DNA of 64,000 nt, from NCBI GenBank assembly GCA_030737875.1, contig CM060912.1, positions 126,262,493-126,326,492 on the forward strand. The letters are read 5' to 3'. The DNA is from Allium sativum. Its lineage: Eukaryota > Streptophyta > Magnoliopsida > Asparagales > Amaryllidaceae. Below the pieces are notes generated by a model. That model was not told the DNA's origin. It searched no databases and saw only the letters and a list, made by a program, of their open reading frames with translations. Shown here in pieces: positions 36,743 to 50,387 of this stretch. The position numbers were made by a program, and so were the translations under genes. Position 1 is the first letter of the stretch; the number at the start of each line of letters is the position of its first letter.

Positions 36743-38074
36743 TTCTTCCCCACTTAAAATAATTTCGTCCTCGAAATTGCTAAGTTAGAGGACGACCCTA
36801 TCTATTGGAACTCCTAAGATTTGTTTACCCCTTATTTCTGATTTTAACTGAACCAATTAATATCGACTAAAATATTAATTCCTTCCGATTAACTAAAATT
36901 TTCAAAAATTCTGAAAATTTTCTAACACTTTATATTTTGGAAAATTTCGCCAGCACCTCCTTTATACTGGTCAATAGCTCAAACTCCAACTCGCCTCTCT
37001 GGGCCTTCTTCAACCCAAAAGAAAATAAAAACGCCAAACAGCTTGCCAATTCGGTTCATAAATTCCAAACTCATATAAAATATAAACTTGTACCTTTTTG
37101 TTGGGCATATCATTATATCCCTACCATCTGTTATCAACTCGGCATATACAAATGCCATCCCAATCAACTCCAACCAAGTTATTCTTAACACAACCATTCG
37201 CTTATTCAAGCCGAATTCCATTTTCAATCTCAAGTTTCATTCTTGATTTCCAAATTCTAAGTCCAGCTAAATTTCAAATTCTTGACTTATCCATTCAATT
37301 CTATTTAACTTAGTTCAAGTTAAATTTCAATTTATTTTTACCATCTCATTTTATTTAACTTCATAAGTTAAATTTATATTCCAGAACTTAAATTCTTGGG
37401 CAAATTTCAAATCAATTTTGAAATCATGCTGCCAATTCAAAACCTTTGAATTTTCTAAACAACTTGTTTTCTCAAAACAATTCTAATCAAAATCTTTGGT
37501 AGTAATCCACCACTTAGAACTCGAAAATCACACCGATGATACTGCGCAGTCATCATCGGAATTATTTTCCAGTGACCCAAGTGATTTCAATACTATATCA
37601 TTTCAAAACCCTTACTAAATACATCCATTTTGAAAACATCTCAAAATCTCCCAGGAACTTAAAATTTCCTTATTTTAATTCCAAATCTGATTTAAATTCA
37701 TATTTTATTCAACTTATTTCATATACTTTACTTATATAAATTCTGATTGGTCAGATAAACCTTTTCATATTTTATAATCTTAATCGATTATAATCACAAT
37801 CTATATATGATAATATATCACATATCCATACTGTGTCGGTCCATCGTATTCAAGTATTTATTTACTCCTACCGATACAGTGGATCAAACTGATCGACCAG
37901 AACTCATAAACAACTCAGCCAATGAATCTCCACAATATAAAACCATTTTTATATCAAATACAAATACGCACTCGTATATATACACTCAACTCAATCTAGG
38001 GTATTACTAACCCTATCTCTACCGAGTCACGCCACAGAGCCATGGTAATTCTTAACTTAAGCTCTGATACCAAC
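36743..38074 (-). mobile_element. Internal region of element A (1,332 bp)
   Basis: PPT at 36,743-36,759 (minus TTTTAAGTGGGGAAGAA), preceded by the FEDEI-type reading TTCGAGGACGAAATT, a trace of a gypsy polyprotein end. PBS at 38,061-38,072. In between, short frames only; nothing resembles gag or pol. Confidence 0.8.
38061..38072 (-). promoter_or_regulatory. Primer-binding site of element A
   Basis: Minus strand TGGTATCAGAGC, two bases from the LTR, matching initiator Met-tRNA. Confidence 0.9.
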
Positions 38075-39779
38075 TGTAACGACCCGGATTTTCGGTAGGC
38101 TTTGCAACCGTCCCCATCCTCCAAAGTAGCAGGTAAAACCCACTGTGGCTTACACTGGTACCCCAATACCATATTTTACGGCCAGCCTTTCGACTTCACA
38201 ACCAACCCTACCAAAGGGACATGTAGGAGTAAGAGTCTCCCGTTCGCCACCTAACGAAAAGCGAGAACCCCCTATCATGCGACACATGCAAAGCACGCAA
38301 CATGGACTGGTGTGAGTAAAATAGTTTAACACAGTTAAACATATATATGATATCTCATAAGACCACGCCGTGAATATGGAACGGGTTTTTCCCTTATGAG
38401 AATCCAACATCTTTGACAAGAAATATCATTCTGATATTATAATAATGTCCTAGTACAAATATACATCAATCTAGCAGAAACGCATTCATCTCACGTTCTA
38501 CATATATAGTATACAATCAAAATCACAAGCACGTATTGGATAATGGATTTCCAACTATGACAAGGTATGGAACCACCTTTCGCTAGTGTACCTCTAGAGA
38601 GGAATACACTGGGTTCAAAAAGAACATCTTGCAACCCGACCACACATGACCGACCACTCATTTCGCTTGAGTGTATCGAATGTATATCACCAATGGTTGG
38701 GATCAGCAACCGTTCCCGTATATATATGGGACAGCATTGATAGATTAAAGAAGCAAATGAATATTCTCTAGATAGGTGATTATACACCTACTTCGGTGCG
38801 ACCGACTTAGCCATGCTGCCTGCCTGATTTCTGTCATTTACCGGATGATGAGGCTAGATGTTACACGTTATCATCACATCAGCTTCACTTCGAATGCCAC
38901 ATTGTCAGATCCATCGAAAATCACTAATTGACGTCTACAACAGTACATTACGTGTTAGCGAAAAGAAGTTTCCTTCTCCGCTTCCACTCTTGGTACGGTT
39001 TGAAGAAATCAATGTACGTGACCTTTCTAGAAATACTCTGTTAGACATTCATTCATAATTCATCCTCATTCACTTAGAACATCACATCGTCATACCCTCC
39101 AAATCACAAATTGACTTATCCAAAAACAACACGGGTATACAGCTAAGAGAAACGAATTCCTCCGCCACCAAACGTGAATACGTTTGAACAGATCAACTTA
39201 CGCGATCCATTGGATATACCCTGTCAGACCTTCGTCCATACAAGTTGTCCTGGGACTAGACAAACCGAAGGCACTATTCGATATATCCATCTTAGTCACT
39301 GTTATCTAAGACTTATACAACAGCCCTTGCATTTTACTCCGTCTTCAATTATCTTTGTTATATATGATTCGCAACGCTTATGCCAATACAGAGTGGTTCT
39401 TCGGATAATAATCCAACCGGTCTCTCCATATTAACAACGTTAAAATGGTCAAAACTTCGATAGTCTGTGATTTAACCATCAAAGAAAAACAAGTGTGCAA
39501 ACAACGATATTATTTCCAAATGGAAATTATATCGGTAAATCATCAACATATATCTATATATATATTCACATTGCCTTATTTTCTATGTTTAGAAAATATA
39601 TGTTATTAACACTGGAAAATGTTTTCCATTTGCTTATTTACAAATCACTACTCTTCCCCAACTATCAGTCCCTGACTGTGCACTAGTATGAGAACAATTC
39701 CCTAAGTATAAATCCCGAAGGCCGAAACCAACATCAGATAGACACTTAGAAAACAATTCAATTTACTAATCTCTAGTCA

Positions 39780-40875
39780 GTTCTAATTTTACTTAACTCT
39801 ATTTGATTAACTCTGATTGATTAACTCTAACTGGTCAACCTTAATTAATTAACTCTAACTGGTTTTACTTAGTTTGACTAACTCCATTTATTAACTCGAC
39901 TGACAAATTCAACTCGATTAACTGAACTAATCACTTTGATTAACTCGACAAATTCACTTTGGTTAACTTAACCAATTCACTTAACTAATTCACTTAGTTT
40001 AACTTAACTAATTCACTTTGATTAATCTAACTATTCACTTAACTCCTGTCGAATAAACCATATTCGATAACTCCTCTAACTCTACTCGAATAAACTATAT
40101 TCGATTAACTCCTTTAATCTATTCGATTTGATAACTCCCCTTTTCGAATAACCAATATTCGATTAACTCACTTCGAATAACCAATATTCGACTACTCACT
40201 TCGAATAACTAGTAATTGATAACTCCTTCGAATAAACTATATTCGATAACCTCCTCTCGAATAACTAGATTCGATTAACTTAACTTATTTAACTAAACTT
40301 GATTAACTCCTATCGAATGACTAGATTCGATCAACTTAACTTATTTAACTCATCTTGATTAACTCCTATCGAATAACTAGATTCGATTTAACATCATTCG
40401 CTTGACTCTAGATCGCAACGATCACAATGGTTATGCCTAATTCCCTTAGGCAACATCCGACCGCCTTAGGCTATTTACAGCCCTGCGAATTACGCTAGCA
40501 GTCGTACGAGATGGCAACTTACCCTGAATACTATGTTTGACTAACTCTGTCTCAAATAACTATATTTGATTAACTCTAGTTCGTTTTAACTCTGATCGAT
40601 TAACTCTAACAGAGTAACTCTAACTCGATCAACTCGACTTGATTAACTCGACTTAGTTAACTCAACTGGTTAACTTGACTTACTTAACTCACTGGTTAAC
40701 TCTATTGAACTGGTTAACTCTACTGAACTGGTTAACTCTATTCAACTAACTCGACTCGACTAACCCCTTTTCGAATAACATATTCGTTTTACTAACTTTC
40801 GAATACCATATTCGATTTACTCCCTTCGAACACCATATTCGATTTAACTCCTTTCGAATACCATATTCAATTTAC
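39780..40875 (-). repeat. Hairpin and TTAACTC repeat array in LTR A (5' copy)
   Basis: Counterpart of 32,838-33,935, with the same unit order and small length changes. Confidence 0.85.
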
Positions 40876-42608
40876 TTTATTCACTTTTTAAAGATTTCCT
40901 TTTTAACATCGTTTTATTCATTTGAAAAGATTTACTTTTAAATAACGGTTCTACACTTTAAAAATGATTTCCTTTTTATAACATTTCCTTTTCAATTCTA
41001 TTTGTAAATGGTTTACAAATATTTCCTTTTCAAATTTATTCTTGAAATATTCTAACTCCTTAAATTCTCTGAAAAATTCGCCCTAACCTCCTTTGTAACG
41101 GGAGCATCGGGAAAATCCCCAAACCCGCCACATAGGCCTTTCCATTCAAAAAGAAAATGTTTTGAAATTATTTTCTTTTTCAAAATATCTCCTATTTATA
41201 AATATTCCAATTTATAAATATTCCTTATTTATAAATATTCAAATTTATAAATATCTCTTATTTATAATTATTCCATTTATAAATATTCTGTTTTCAATAT
41301 CACTTTGAAAATTCCCTTATCAACATCCTGTATGTTATGGTGTTTAACATATCAAATTTCGATGTCCAATATCGTCCACACACACAATCAACAACATGTT
41401 ATAATTCACATCATATATCAAAATATATGAAAAACAATAAAATAACTGTTGAGGAATCCAGTCGGATTCCTCCAACCTGTTTCCCTGCATCCACAGATGT
41501 TACACAACATGATTATCATCACTTTCAGTTCGATATGAATTATTCTGATAACAGAATAAATATATGAATATTTAACGGTTTATATATATAATTATATATA
41601 TATAATTTCCACCAACTGACTAGCAGTTCAATCAAACAGTCAACACATAGCAAACAGTCAATATTTAACAGTTCTAAAAATACAACATGAAAATATAAAC
41701 TGTTCAGAGTTAGTGAGATTTACTCACATTGGCAGTTCATCGTTAAAGAACGATAAACTGTTTGCTTGATTTGAATCAAACAATTTATTTCGCCATAAAT
41801 TGTAACGAGCTCGAACTCACTCCCAGTCAGCTCCACTGCGTAGCCTGAGATCATATGATTCCAACGTGACCAACGGCTCATCAATCTGTGTTCGTATGGA
41901 CGAGATACAACATTTCAAAGGGGGTACACCAATTTAAATTAAAAAAAACTCAGTCTAAAAATGAATCGGGCCTTTACCCTTTTAACTAACGGGCCAACCA
42001 CCATCACAAAGCCCACCCACGTGAACACCTTTCTTCCCCCTTTACATCTGCTGCCGAACCCGATTCTCTTGCCATTACCGTGATTACAAGCTCCCCATTC
42101 TCTTTCACTCCATCAATGAAAACCAAATCTACACACACCATCATCCTCCTCATCTCGAGCTCATCCCTCTCATACCTTCCAATATGAACACGAACACGGA
42201 AGTAAATTTCCGTCCTCCACCTCTTCAGCACGCCTATGGAGATAACGTCGACCAAAAAGTTCACCGCACACCCCACATTTGTGCGTATTAGTGCGATTTC
42301 ACCTCCACATCCTAAACCCGAACCCGATTTCACCAATCAAGGTTTAAATCTCACGAAAATATCAGTCCTAGCTTTCGCTGGAAATTTCCAACGCATGAAA
42401 GTTGAAGTCGAACCGAGTAAAACCAGTATAGGAATGAAGCTCTCTCGTTGCTGATCCAATATATACACATTTTGTAATTTATAGACTTTGATCGGATTTC
42501 TTTTGATTTTTAGAGGTTGCGAATTTATTTTTCCTGGAAGAATGGACGGCACATTTCTTCTTTGACTTGTAATTGAGCTGAATTAGGTTTAGGGAGATTT
42601 TTGTAGGG

Positions 42609-42616
42609 TATTTATA
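42609..42616 (-). promoter_or_regulatory. TATA box of LTR A (5' copy)
   Basis: Minus strand TATAAATA; this copy would drive transcription of element A. Confidence 0.65.
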
Positions 42617-45600
42617 GGAATTTTAGATATTTTTATTTTGATTATAATATTAATTTATAATCAACAACAGCTTAATATTATCCTTTAAAATTCCTGTAAT
42701 CACACACGATACCCAAAAATCACCAAACTGGACATCCTGCTAGAGTTTGACATTACGGTCCCAACGAAACTGGTTTCATCGAATTCTGACTTCATTTGCT
42801 CACACAGTGTATTTTTAACTGTCAAAATACTGATTGTTTTCCCCTCTAAAAATCCGTACGGCCACACAGTGACTCTAAAAATCACGAAACTGGAAATCTA
42901 ACAACTATTTGACATTGCGGATCCAACAAAATTAGTTTCATCGAATTCCGACTTCGTTTGCAAAAGTGGCTTATTTTTACAGTTCTGGATGACCCATTTA
43001 AATATATAAATATATTTAAATAAAATTAAATTAAATATAAATAAATTTATATTATTGTACATCTTCACATATGATATCGTACAACTCCAGAATATCATAT
43101 CAGAATTTACGGTTTGATATTTTAGATTTTAGATTTATCGATATTCAGTTTATATCGAAAATCCTTTTATAACGTAAATAAAGCATCACAAATTATAAAG
43201 GAATTCTACAGCGACTTTTCTGAAATTTGATTTGGACGTACATCAAAATCTACACGACGAAATCCCGATTTTTCTCTTCCACTAGAAAGATATACTCCAC
43301 CAGCTCCACACGTTTCTTGTTTCACAGAAATCCGGCTTAAAACGAATCCTGTACATCCAGTTGAAGTTCAAATCGCCAAATCGCGAACTACAGCACCATT
43401 TCAAGCTCGATTTTAATTATATTATAATTATACGTTCAAATTGACGTCGATTGAATATATTCGTCAATATAATTCAACTCTAAGCTGAATTAAATCTAAG
43501 GGACGACCCCGTTCACAGAATATTGTGATTCCCAATATTTTTGATTATTTCTGAATTAAATATATTATTTAATTTAATTAAATATTCCATATTATTTAAT
43601 TAACGACAATTAAATTCCCTATATCACTATTTTAAACAATTAAATAAATTAATTATACCCCTGGAAAATGCGGGTCATTACAGTATAGGTCAGATTCGAT
43701 AGTCAGTTATTTAACTATCAAATCAAATAACCATTCAACCATGAAAATAAAATTAATTTACTGGTTCAGTACTCAACATCACTTGGCTTTTTTATTTAAA
43801 AATAATTAATAAATAATTTAAAACTCATAAATCTTTTATTCCCGTTACTTCAACATTCATTAGTCCCTAACTGTAAATTGGTAAGAGAATAATTCCCGAA
43901 GTATCAACCCCGAAGAACGAAATCGACATTAGATTAACACTCAGAAAATCACTCAACTCAACCAATCTCTAGTTAGGTTTTATTATCTCAACTCGTTATC
44001 AACTCATTATATCTCACTTATAATCCATTCAACCCTATTCCACTTTGAAAATCTGGTTTCAATTCCATTCATTTCACTTAATTTCATTATTAAGTCTTGC
44101 CTATTTAAAATCGGCGTTTTAACTTCACACCTCTTTTAAAAATCTTATTTAAAAACCCTGGTTTAATATAAATTCCTTTTGAATCTCGATTTCTTCTTAC
44201 TTAATTTAAATATTAAGTGAACATTTATTTTAAGTTGTTGTATTCTCATAAAACATCCTTGTACAACTTCATTCACAACAACTCAGGTTTTAAAATACAT
44301 ACCCGATCATAAACTCTTTTCACAATTTAACTATATTTCATTACATTATCGATTTCTTACTTAAATCATTTTTCTTTTAAAAATTAATCTCTTAAATTAA
44401 ATAATAAATTTACTTCAGCACTAAATATTGTAAAATTAGTTAACTGCTTTATTTACTAAAATAAATAATAAATTTCTTTTAGAAATCTATTAAAACTAAA
44501 CAATCACTCGTTGAACTATCCCATTTGATTTAGTAAATCAATTAACAAATTCTAATTAAAATAGCCAACTTAGTCAACTCCAAAACTTGATTATCTCGTT
44601 AATAAATCCCAATTAAGTTTCCTTTTAAATTAATTAATAATATAATTATCTAGATAATTTCATTTAATTGTCTCTTCGAAATAATTGATCTAATTCTTAA
44701 CCGTTTGGTTAACTTCTACTTGCTTGCTTATAAATCTCCTTATTATAAGAATTTTCTTTATAAAATAATTCTATAATTATTTATAAATTTAATTAATAAA
44801 TAATAAATATTTATTTCCTGTATAATAAACTTCCATTCCAACATAATAGATTTGAAAATCTATTTTCAGTTGTAAAATAAATTTTATAACTACGTTTCTG
44901 TCGATTCACCGACAGTAAATCCATATTTATAAAACGATTGATTTTCAAGCCATTTGATGCCAATTAATCAACCAATACCGCCCACTGGTTAAAAACACAC
45001 AACGTTGAATTCCAATCAACAACTAAATCATTTTTTCTAATTCATATTAGGTAAACAGTTCATGTAATGGTAAATTGAAAATTAATAATAAATTTGAGGA
45101 ATCCAGTTGGATCCCTCTAACCTGTTTCCCTGCATCTAAATACATTATCACAAATATTATTATTCGATTAAATAAATAGATATAGTATTTAACAATAAAT
45201 AATAACAGTAATCCAATCATCCATATTTTAATTTAATACGTTTATATTATTATAAATGTAACCAACAAGGTAAGTTAGCTCGTTTGGAAATAATTATTAA
45301 AAATAACGATTAGAATTCATTTAAATAAACGAACGTTGAATCAACCAATATATTGAATATATAAATAATATTCAACGCACATCAAACAATTATCAACCAT
45401 AGCACACAAAACAAATCCTGACTTATATAAAATATAAGTGGGTAAAAACTGAGTGAGTTAAACGCACTTTGATTTGATTCATTTTTGAAATGGTTCGGTT
45501 ACAGTAAAATCAAATAGTCATTTAATTTAACCATAAATTCGAGTCATCTCCTGTACTATCCAGATCAGTTCCATAATGTCCTGCTCTTTGCCACGATTCC

Positions 45601-47791
45601 GATGTAGCTCCTTTCTTTAAATTATGATAAACTGAGTACAAGTTATAACCATTATAACTTCATATGATTAAAGTATATAATTAATTTAGCTTAACCTTAA
45701 ATTATAATTAAGGAAATAAACTAATTACTTTATAACCTAAATCGACCGACCCTGTTCACAATTAACCAGTCCAATAAAACTTCGCCACGCCTGACTCATC
45801 TTCTTCCCGCTAGCTGCCAAAAAAATTTGTTTGTTAAATCTTCAGATGGAACAGAATGCGGCTAGACTTTGTTTGTATTTTTCTACTTCATCCTCAAAAA
45901 ACTATCACGTATTTTGACCAAAATGTGCACTCCTTTCTTATTAATGAATCTGCTTCATTATCTTAAACCCTTCGTTCAAGAATTACTGGCAATCCTTCTT
46001 TCGTTAATTCAACTCCTCTGTCCAGACTTTCCTACTCTCGCATGCTCCTCATCCTTTTTCATTTTCTGCTTCATTTCGTTCTCCTTCTATCTGTCTTCCT
46101 TCTCCACTGTTTCAAACTGGCTTCTTTTAAAAGAATTGCCAATTCAAACTTTCCCTTTGTAAACCTGCATTGAAACAATTTTCCTTAAGCCTTTGATATG
46201 CCTTCACATTGTAAACTGCGACACTGTTTTGATTTCCTTCATTCCTCTTGGTTTTCGAAAGCTTGCTAGTTCAAAACCATATACCACGTCTTTAACATGT
46301 AGGAGCTCCACTTAACCCATCCGTCGCCGTTAATGCAGTCCACCGGACCTCGATCGGAGGCCGTCACCTCCTGCGCCTCAGATAGCTCATCATATGCCTC
46401 GAATCGTATGCTTCATGTCCTTCCCAGTCGCTAGAAAAACACCTCCGCCTCGCCAACCAGAAATCGATCATCGCTGATTAGTTTGGAGATCTCGCTGAGT
46501 ACTCGAACTTTGCTGCTGAAGACTTTCGATTTAAATGCATGGATGTGGAGTTAAATTGATCAAAAATCGGAGCAAATTTGTCATTGGTTAAATAAAGGTA
46601 GAGGCGGAAAAATATTTCTCTGGTTGACCATGCAAGTTCGGTTGACTAAACTTAGGGTAACGCTAAAAGTTGGGTGTATATATATATGGAGTATATATAT
46701 ATAGGGATCGAGTATATAATATTTTATTAAACCGAAACTTAGTGACGAAGTAACGTCTTAAAACCATCATATACAATCTCCGTTTTTTACAAGAATTGAA
46801 ATCTTAGCATAAAAGAATATCTTGGACAAGATGGGATAGGTTTCGTCGAATTCCGACATCGTTTGTAAAAAAGTCCTTATAATTCACAAGTGAAAAACAT
46901 GCGTTTAAATTTCCCACGGTCACAAAATAAATCCAAATAACTTGAAAGTTGAAACACTACAAGATCTTATCATTATGGATTTAATAAATTAGTTTTGCTG
47001 AAAACGGAGTTCGTTTGCATATCGGTTATTCAATTTTACGCGTTAACCTATGCTATTTTGGGCACCAAAACTCCCTATCTCCAAAAATAACAAACAATAT
47101 ATCTATCCTGACTCTAAATGTCAATACGAATTCAACGAATTCATTTCATGGCTTAATTCGATCATTATCTCGAGTTACGCTCAAATTCCTTTTTAAATCA
47201 AATTATATTATTAAATTAATCGCTATAATTTATAAATAATTCCATAGCGACTATTCTTAATTTTGAATTGGACATAATTCACAATCGATAATATGAAATC
47301 TCCATTTTCTAATTACACTATAAAATTACAATCAAATTGATCTGGATAATTCTTGTTTCACCGAAATCCGACTTAAAATGGATTCTGTATATTCAATGGA
47401 AGTTCAAATCGTAAATTACGAACTACTACGATGTTACGAGTTCGTTTTACAATTATATATAAATTAAATGATTAAACTTCGTTATATAAATGAATTATAT
47501 ATTTTAGATGCATTTAAAATTCCAAATCAATTTAAAATAAAATAAATATCTGACTATGGAAAATATGGGACGTTACATTCCTTCCCCCTTAAAAGAATTT
47601 CATCCCCAAAATTACTAAGGTAGAAGAAATGTTACAACGCAATATCTTTTCTAAAACCCAATTTATTTTAAATCCAAACCATTTCAAAAACTTTTCAAAA
47701 ATATCAAAAAAAAATCTAACATATAAAATTCCTGGAAAAATTCGGTAGAGTCTCCCTTATATGGAGTGACTTCTGCGATATCACAGGATCA

Positions 47792-47795
<4 letters not shown>

Positions 47796-47843
<48 letters not shown>

Positions 47844-47850
47844 GTATGTA
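47796..47850. repeat. Compound (TA)n(TGTA)n microsatellite
   Basis: About 18 TA units followed by five TGTA units in the internal region of B. Confidence 0.95.
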
Positions 47851-48835
47851 CATCGACTTACGCGGTCGGAAAACAAAATTCAAAACCCAAAAATTTTATT
47901 TTCACACAAGCGTACCTTGTGCGAGCGCTATTGAGCATACTTGCTTAATTTATTGATACTCAACCAAAATCAACCTCAAAGGCTTTTGGCACCTGTACAC
48001 AACTCAATTCATCATGTTAGTAACCAATACATGAAATTCTAAATAACATTTCATTAATCAACAGGTTAACAACACAAAATTCCAAAACTTAACAAGGATT
48101 AAATCATCCAATTTCAATTTGTATACGATTCAATTTCGATTTATAATACTGGAATTCTTTTCTTTAGCTTATAATTCATTCCATTTCTTATTAAACCATT
48201 TATAAATTCTATATTCATAAATCTAACAAACAACCAACAAACAATGCACACCTAATATAACCAATCATCCAACTTTTATTAACTACTAAAATTAAATATT
48301 AATATTTACTTATATTCACTTGGGTTTTCATATCAATCGATTTATGTCAGATTGATTCCCATTTCATTATTGTTAATTCAATTCCAAATTCCAATTTTTA
48401 ATCCAGTTCCTCTTCTAATTTTGTTTGACTTATTTTAAGTTACATTCTGATCCATTTTAATTCCAATTAAATTTCTCGTTCACAAATTCCATATGTGAAA
48501 TCTCTTCGGGTTATGTTAAATCATTCAAATTTTTAATCCAATTTGAATTCCATTCAAACCATTCAAATAAATCAATATCTAAGTAATTTGATAAAATTAT
48601 TTCTTTTCTATACAAAATATAATTTAGTTAAAATATTTTCATTTACCCCCTTTATAAATTATTATGTGTTAGTTATCAGCTCAAAATCGAACCAATCAAA
48701 TAACACAATACAAAACATTGTTATATAAAATTTACAAATACGCTTCATATATATACACTCAACCCAACCTATGGTATTACTAACCATATCTCTATTGATT
48801 TACGCCACAAAGGCAAGATTATTACTAAACCTTAT

Positions 48836-48847
48836 GCTCTGATACCA
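48836..48847 (-). promoter_or_regulatory. Primer-binding site of element B
   Basis: Minus strand TGGTATCAGAGC, one base from the LTR. Confidence 0.85.
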
Positions 48848-50387
48848 TTGTAACGACCCGGGAAATTCGACGCCTGAATTCCAACAATAATACATAAACC
48901 AGTATTATTTGCCAGAACTTAAGTGTCGAAAACACCAGATAGTTAATGAAAGAAAATAGAGTGTGAGATAAGGAAAAAAGATTAGAATAGAAGATAAAGA
49001 AGAAGAACCAACACTATGCCATATATGCTAATTTGGCACACGGTCATACAGAGATTTGATAAAGCTTTTAATGGTATACAATGTGGTATAACTCATAACC
49101 ATATCAACTGTGACGACATGGAATTTCGCTCGATCTGAATCAGTCGTTAAACCGATCTAGACCGTTCGAAACCCCTGAACATTTGAGAACAGGACAAAAC
49201 AGAACGCAGACGGAAGAACATTTCATTCTTATTACAACAATTCCATCAGATACAAGAATATATAGAGTATAAATGATTAAATTACATTCGATAAATATCA
49301 GAGATTACAATAAATTACATAGCAGCGGAAAAAGAAATACAAAGCACAACTGAAGGTGATATACGGATACAGAGCTTTTCGGATATCATTCCTGCTGTAA
49401 ACCAGGATCCTGTGAATATAAATCTGCAAAACCAAAACTACTAGCTGCCCGTGCGGAAAATAGGGGTACCCAGAGTTTAGGTTAAAACAATAAACTCCAG
49501 GTCAGTCATGTGACTGGTGTGAGAACTAAAACAGTTATTAATCTTTATTTTCAAAGTTAGGTAAATCAAGGGACCACGCCGTATAACACGGAACGGGTTT
49601 CCTCCCAAGAATACCAGTGCACAAAACAACAGCGCAATGCTAAATAAAGAAAAATGAAGCTGTTATAAGACCCAGGTCCTATCACACAATGCAACGCAAG
49701 CCGGGGGATTGGGTTGTCCCTTATAACAGCCAAAGCATGCTTGATACGTTTAAAACAAATCATTTGATACTATAATAAGTGTATAGTGTCAAAACATTTC
49801 AATCATAAATATCAATCATAGGCGGCATAGCTACCATCTACTATGTCGCCATACTAGTTCTACAATTAAAACCGAATTACATGTATTGGAAATTGGATTC
49901 CGTCATGAGTCGAGGCAAGGGGCAAGCTCCTCTCCGCGTTCGAGACACTCTAGCAAATGCCCCAGGGCTACGCACTCTGGGCAACCCTTGGATGCTTCAG
50001 GGCCGGTCCTCACTTACGTTATAGGATTAGTATTCCTGAACACACGTTTCCCGGTCCTTACAGACCTAAAATCGAGGCGCCTCATCCAACAACCACAAAG
50101 GTGAAAAGTATATAAATGTCAGGGCTGGTAAGTCACTGACACCACCAAAGCTAGAAAGAAACGTCGTGCTCTCCCTGCAGTCCGTATCCCGTTTTTGACT
50201 CATACCGAGGTGTGAGGCTCGCGAATTCACGTTATACACAAAGCTGCCACGTAGGCCGTGCTTTGATCATCAACCACAAGACTCTGCTTTTCAACAAAAG
50301 CCTTGATCATTGCATCTTAGCGTGCCATACAGGAAATTCATGCCATGCGACTGATGTCCATCGATATACAACCTCTGAGCTCGTACG

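Larger units (their letters stand above)
30957..43682 (-). mobile_element. Giant-LTR element A (12.7 kb), non-autonomous
   Basis: Complete element: LTR, 1.33 kb internal region, LTR, inserted into the 3' LTR of B. Flanks are GTGTA (30,952-30,956) and GTATA (43,683-43,687), a TSD with one mismatch. PBS and PPT place its sense on the minus strand. About 90% of its length is LTR and it encodes no gag or pol. The general design matches LARD elements, but the internal region is unusually small. Confidence 0.85.
38075..43682 (-). mobile_element. 5' LTR of element A (5,608 bp)
   Basis: Same content as 30,957-36,742 except at the PBS-side end. After TGTAACGACCCGGATTTT the next about 210 bp (38,093-38,305) are unrelated to the other LTR, replacing about 400 bp that include the terminal stem-loop and most of the conserved block; homology resumes at GACTGGTGTGAG. 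A small extra duplication (CTTAACTAATTCA) lies near 39,980. Confidence 0.85.
29469..47577 (-). mobile_element. 3' LTR of giant-LTR element B, interrupted by element A
   Basis: TGTAACGACCCAGG at 29,469 to GGGACGTTACA at 47,577; the LTR is 29,469-30,956 plus 43,683-47,577 (about 5.4 kb). The matching LTR starts at 48,849. The left flank ACTTC is copia integrase. In minus sense it has a U3 with the TTTCGTCGAA module (46,840; weaker second copy near 46,980), a TATA-rich stretch (46,675-46,720), a GC-richer leader (46,320-46,500), AT-rich sequence with small palindromes such as AATAGATTT/AAATCTATT (44,850-44,875), the shared module near 43,860, and the leader end. No gene. Confidence 0.8.
47578..48848 (-). 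mobile_element. Internal region of element B (1,271 bp)
   Basis: PPT at 47,578-47,596 (minus TCTTTTAAGGGGGAAGGAA) and PBS at 48,836-48,847 (minus TGGTATCAGAGC). In between only AT-rich sequence and a microsatellite; no gag or pol. CATATCTCTATTGATTTACG near 48,785 resembles the PBS-side text of elements A and D. Confidence 0.8.

Noticed and set aside
45869..46162. 97-codon hydrophobic frame in LTR B
   Set aside because: Antisense to the element, in T-rich DNA, with no homologous frame evident elsewhere.
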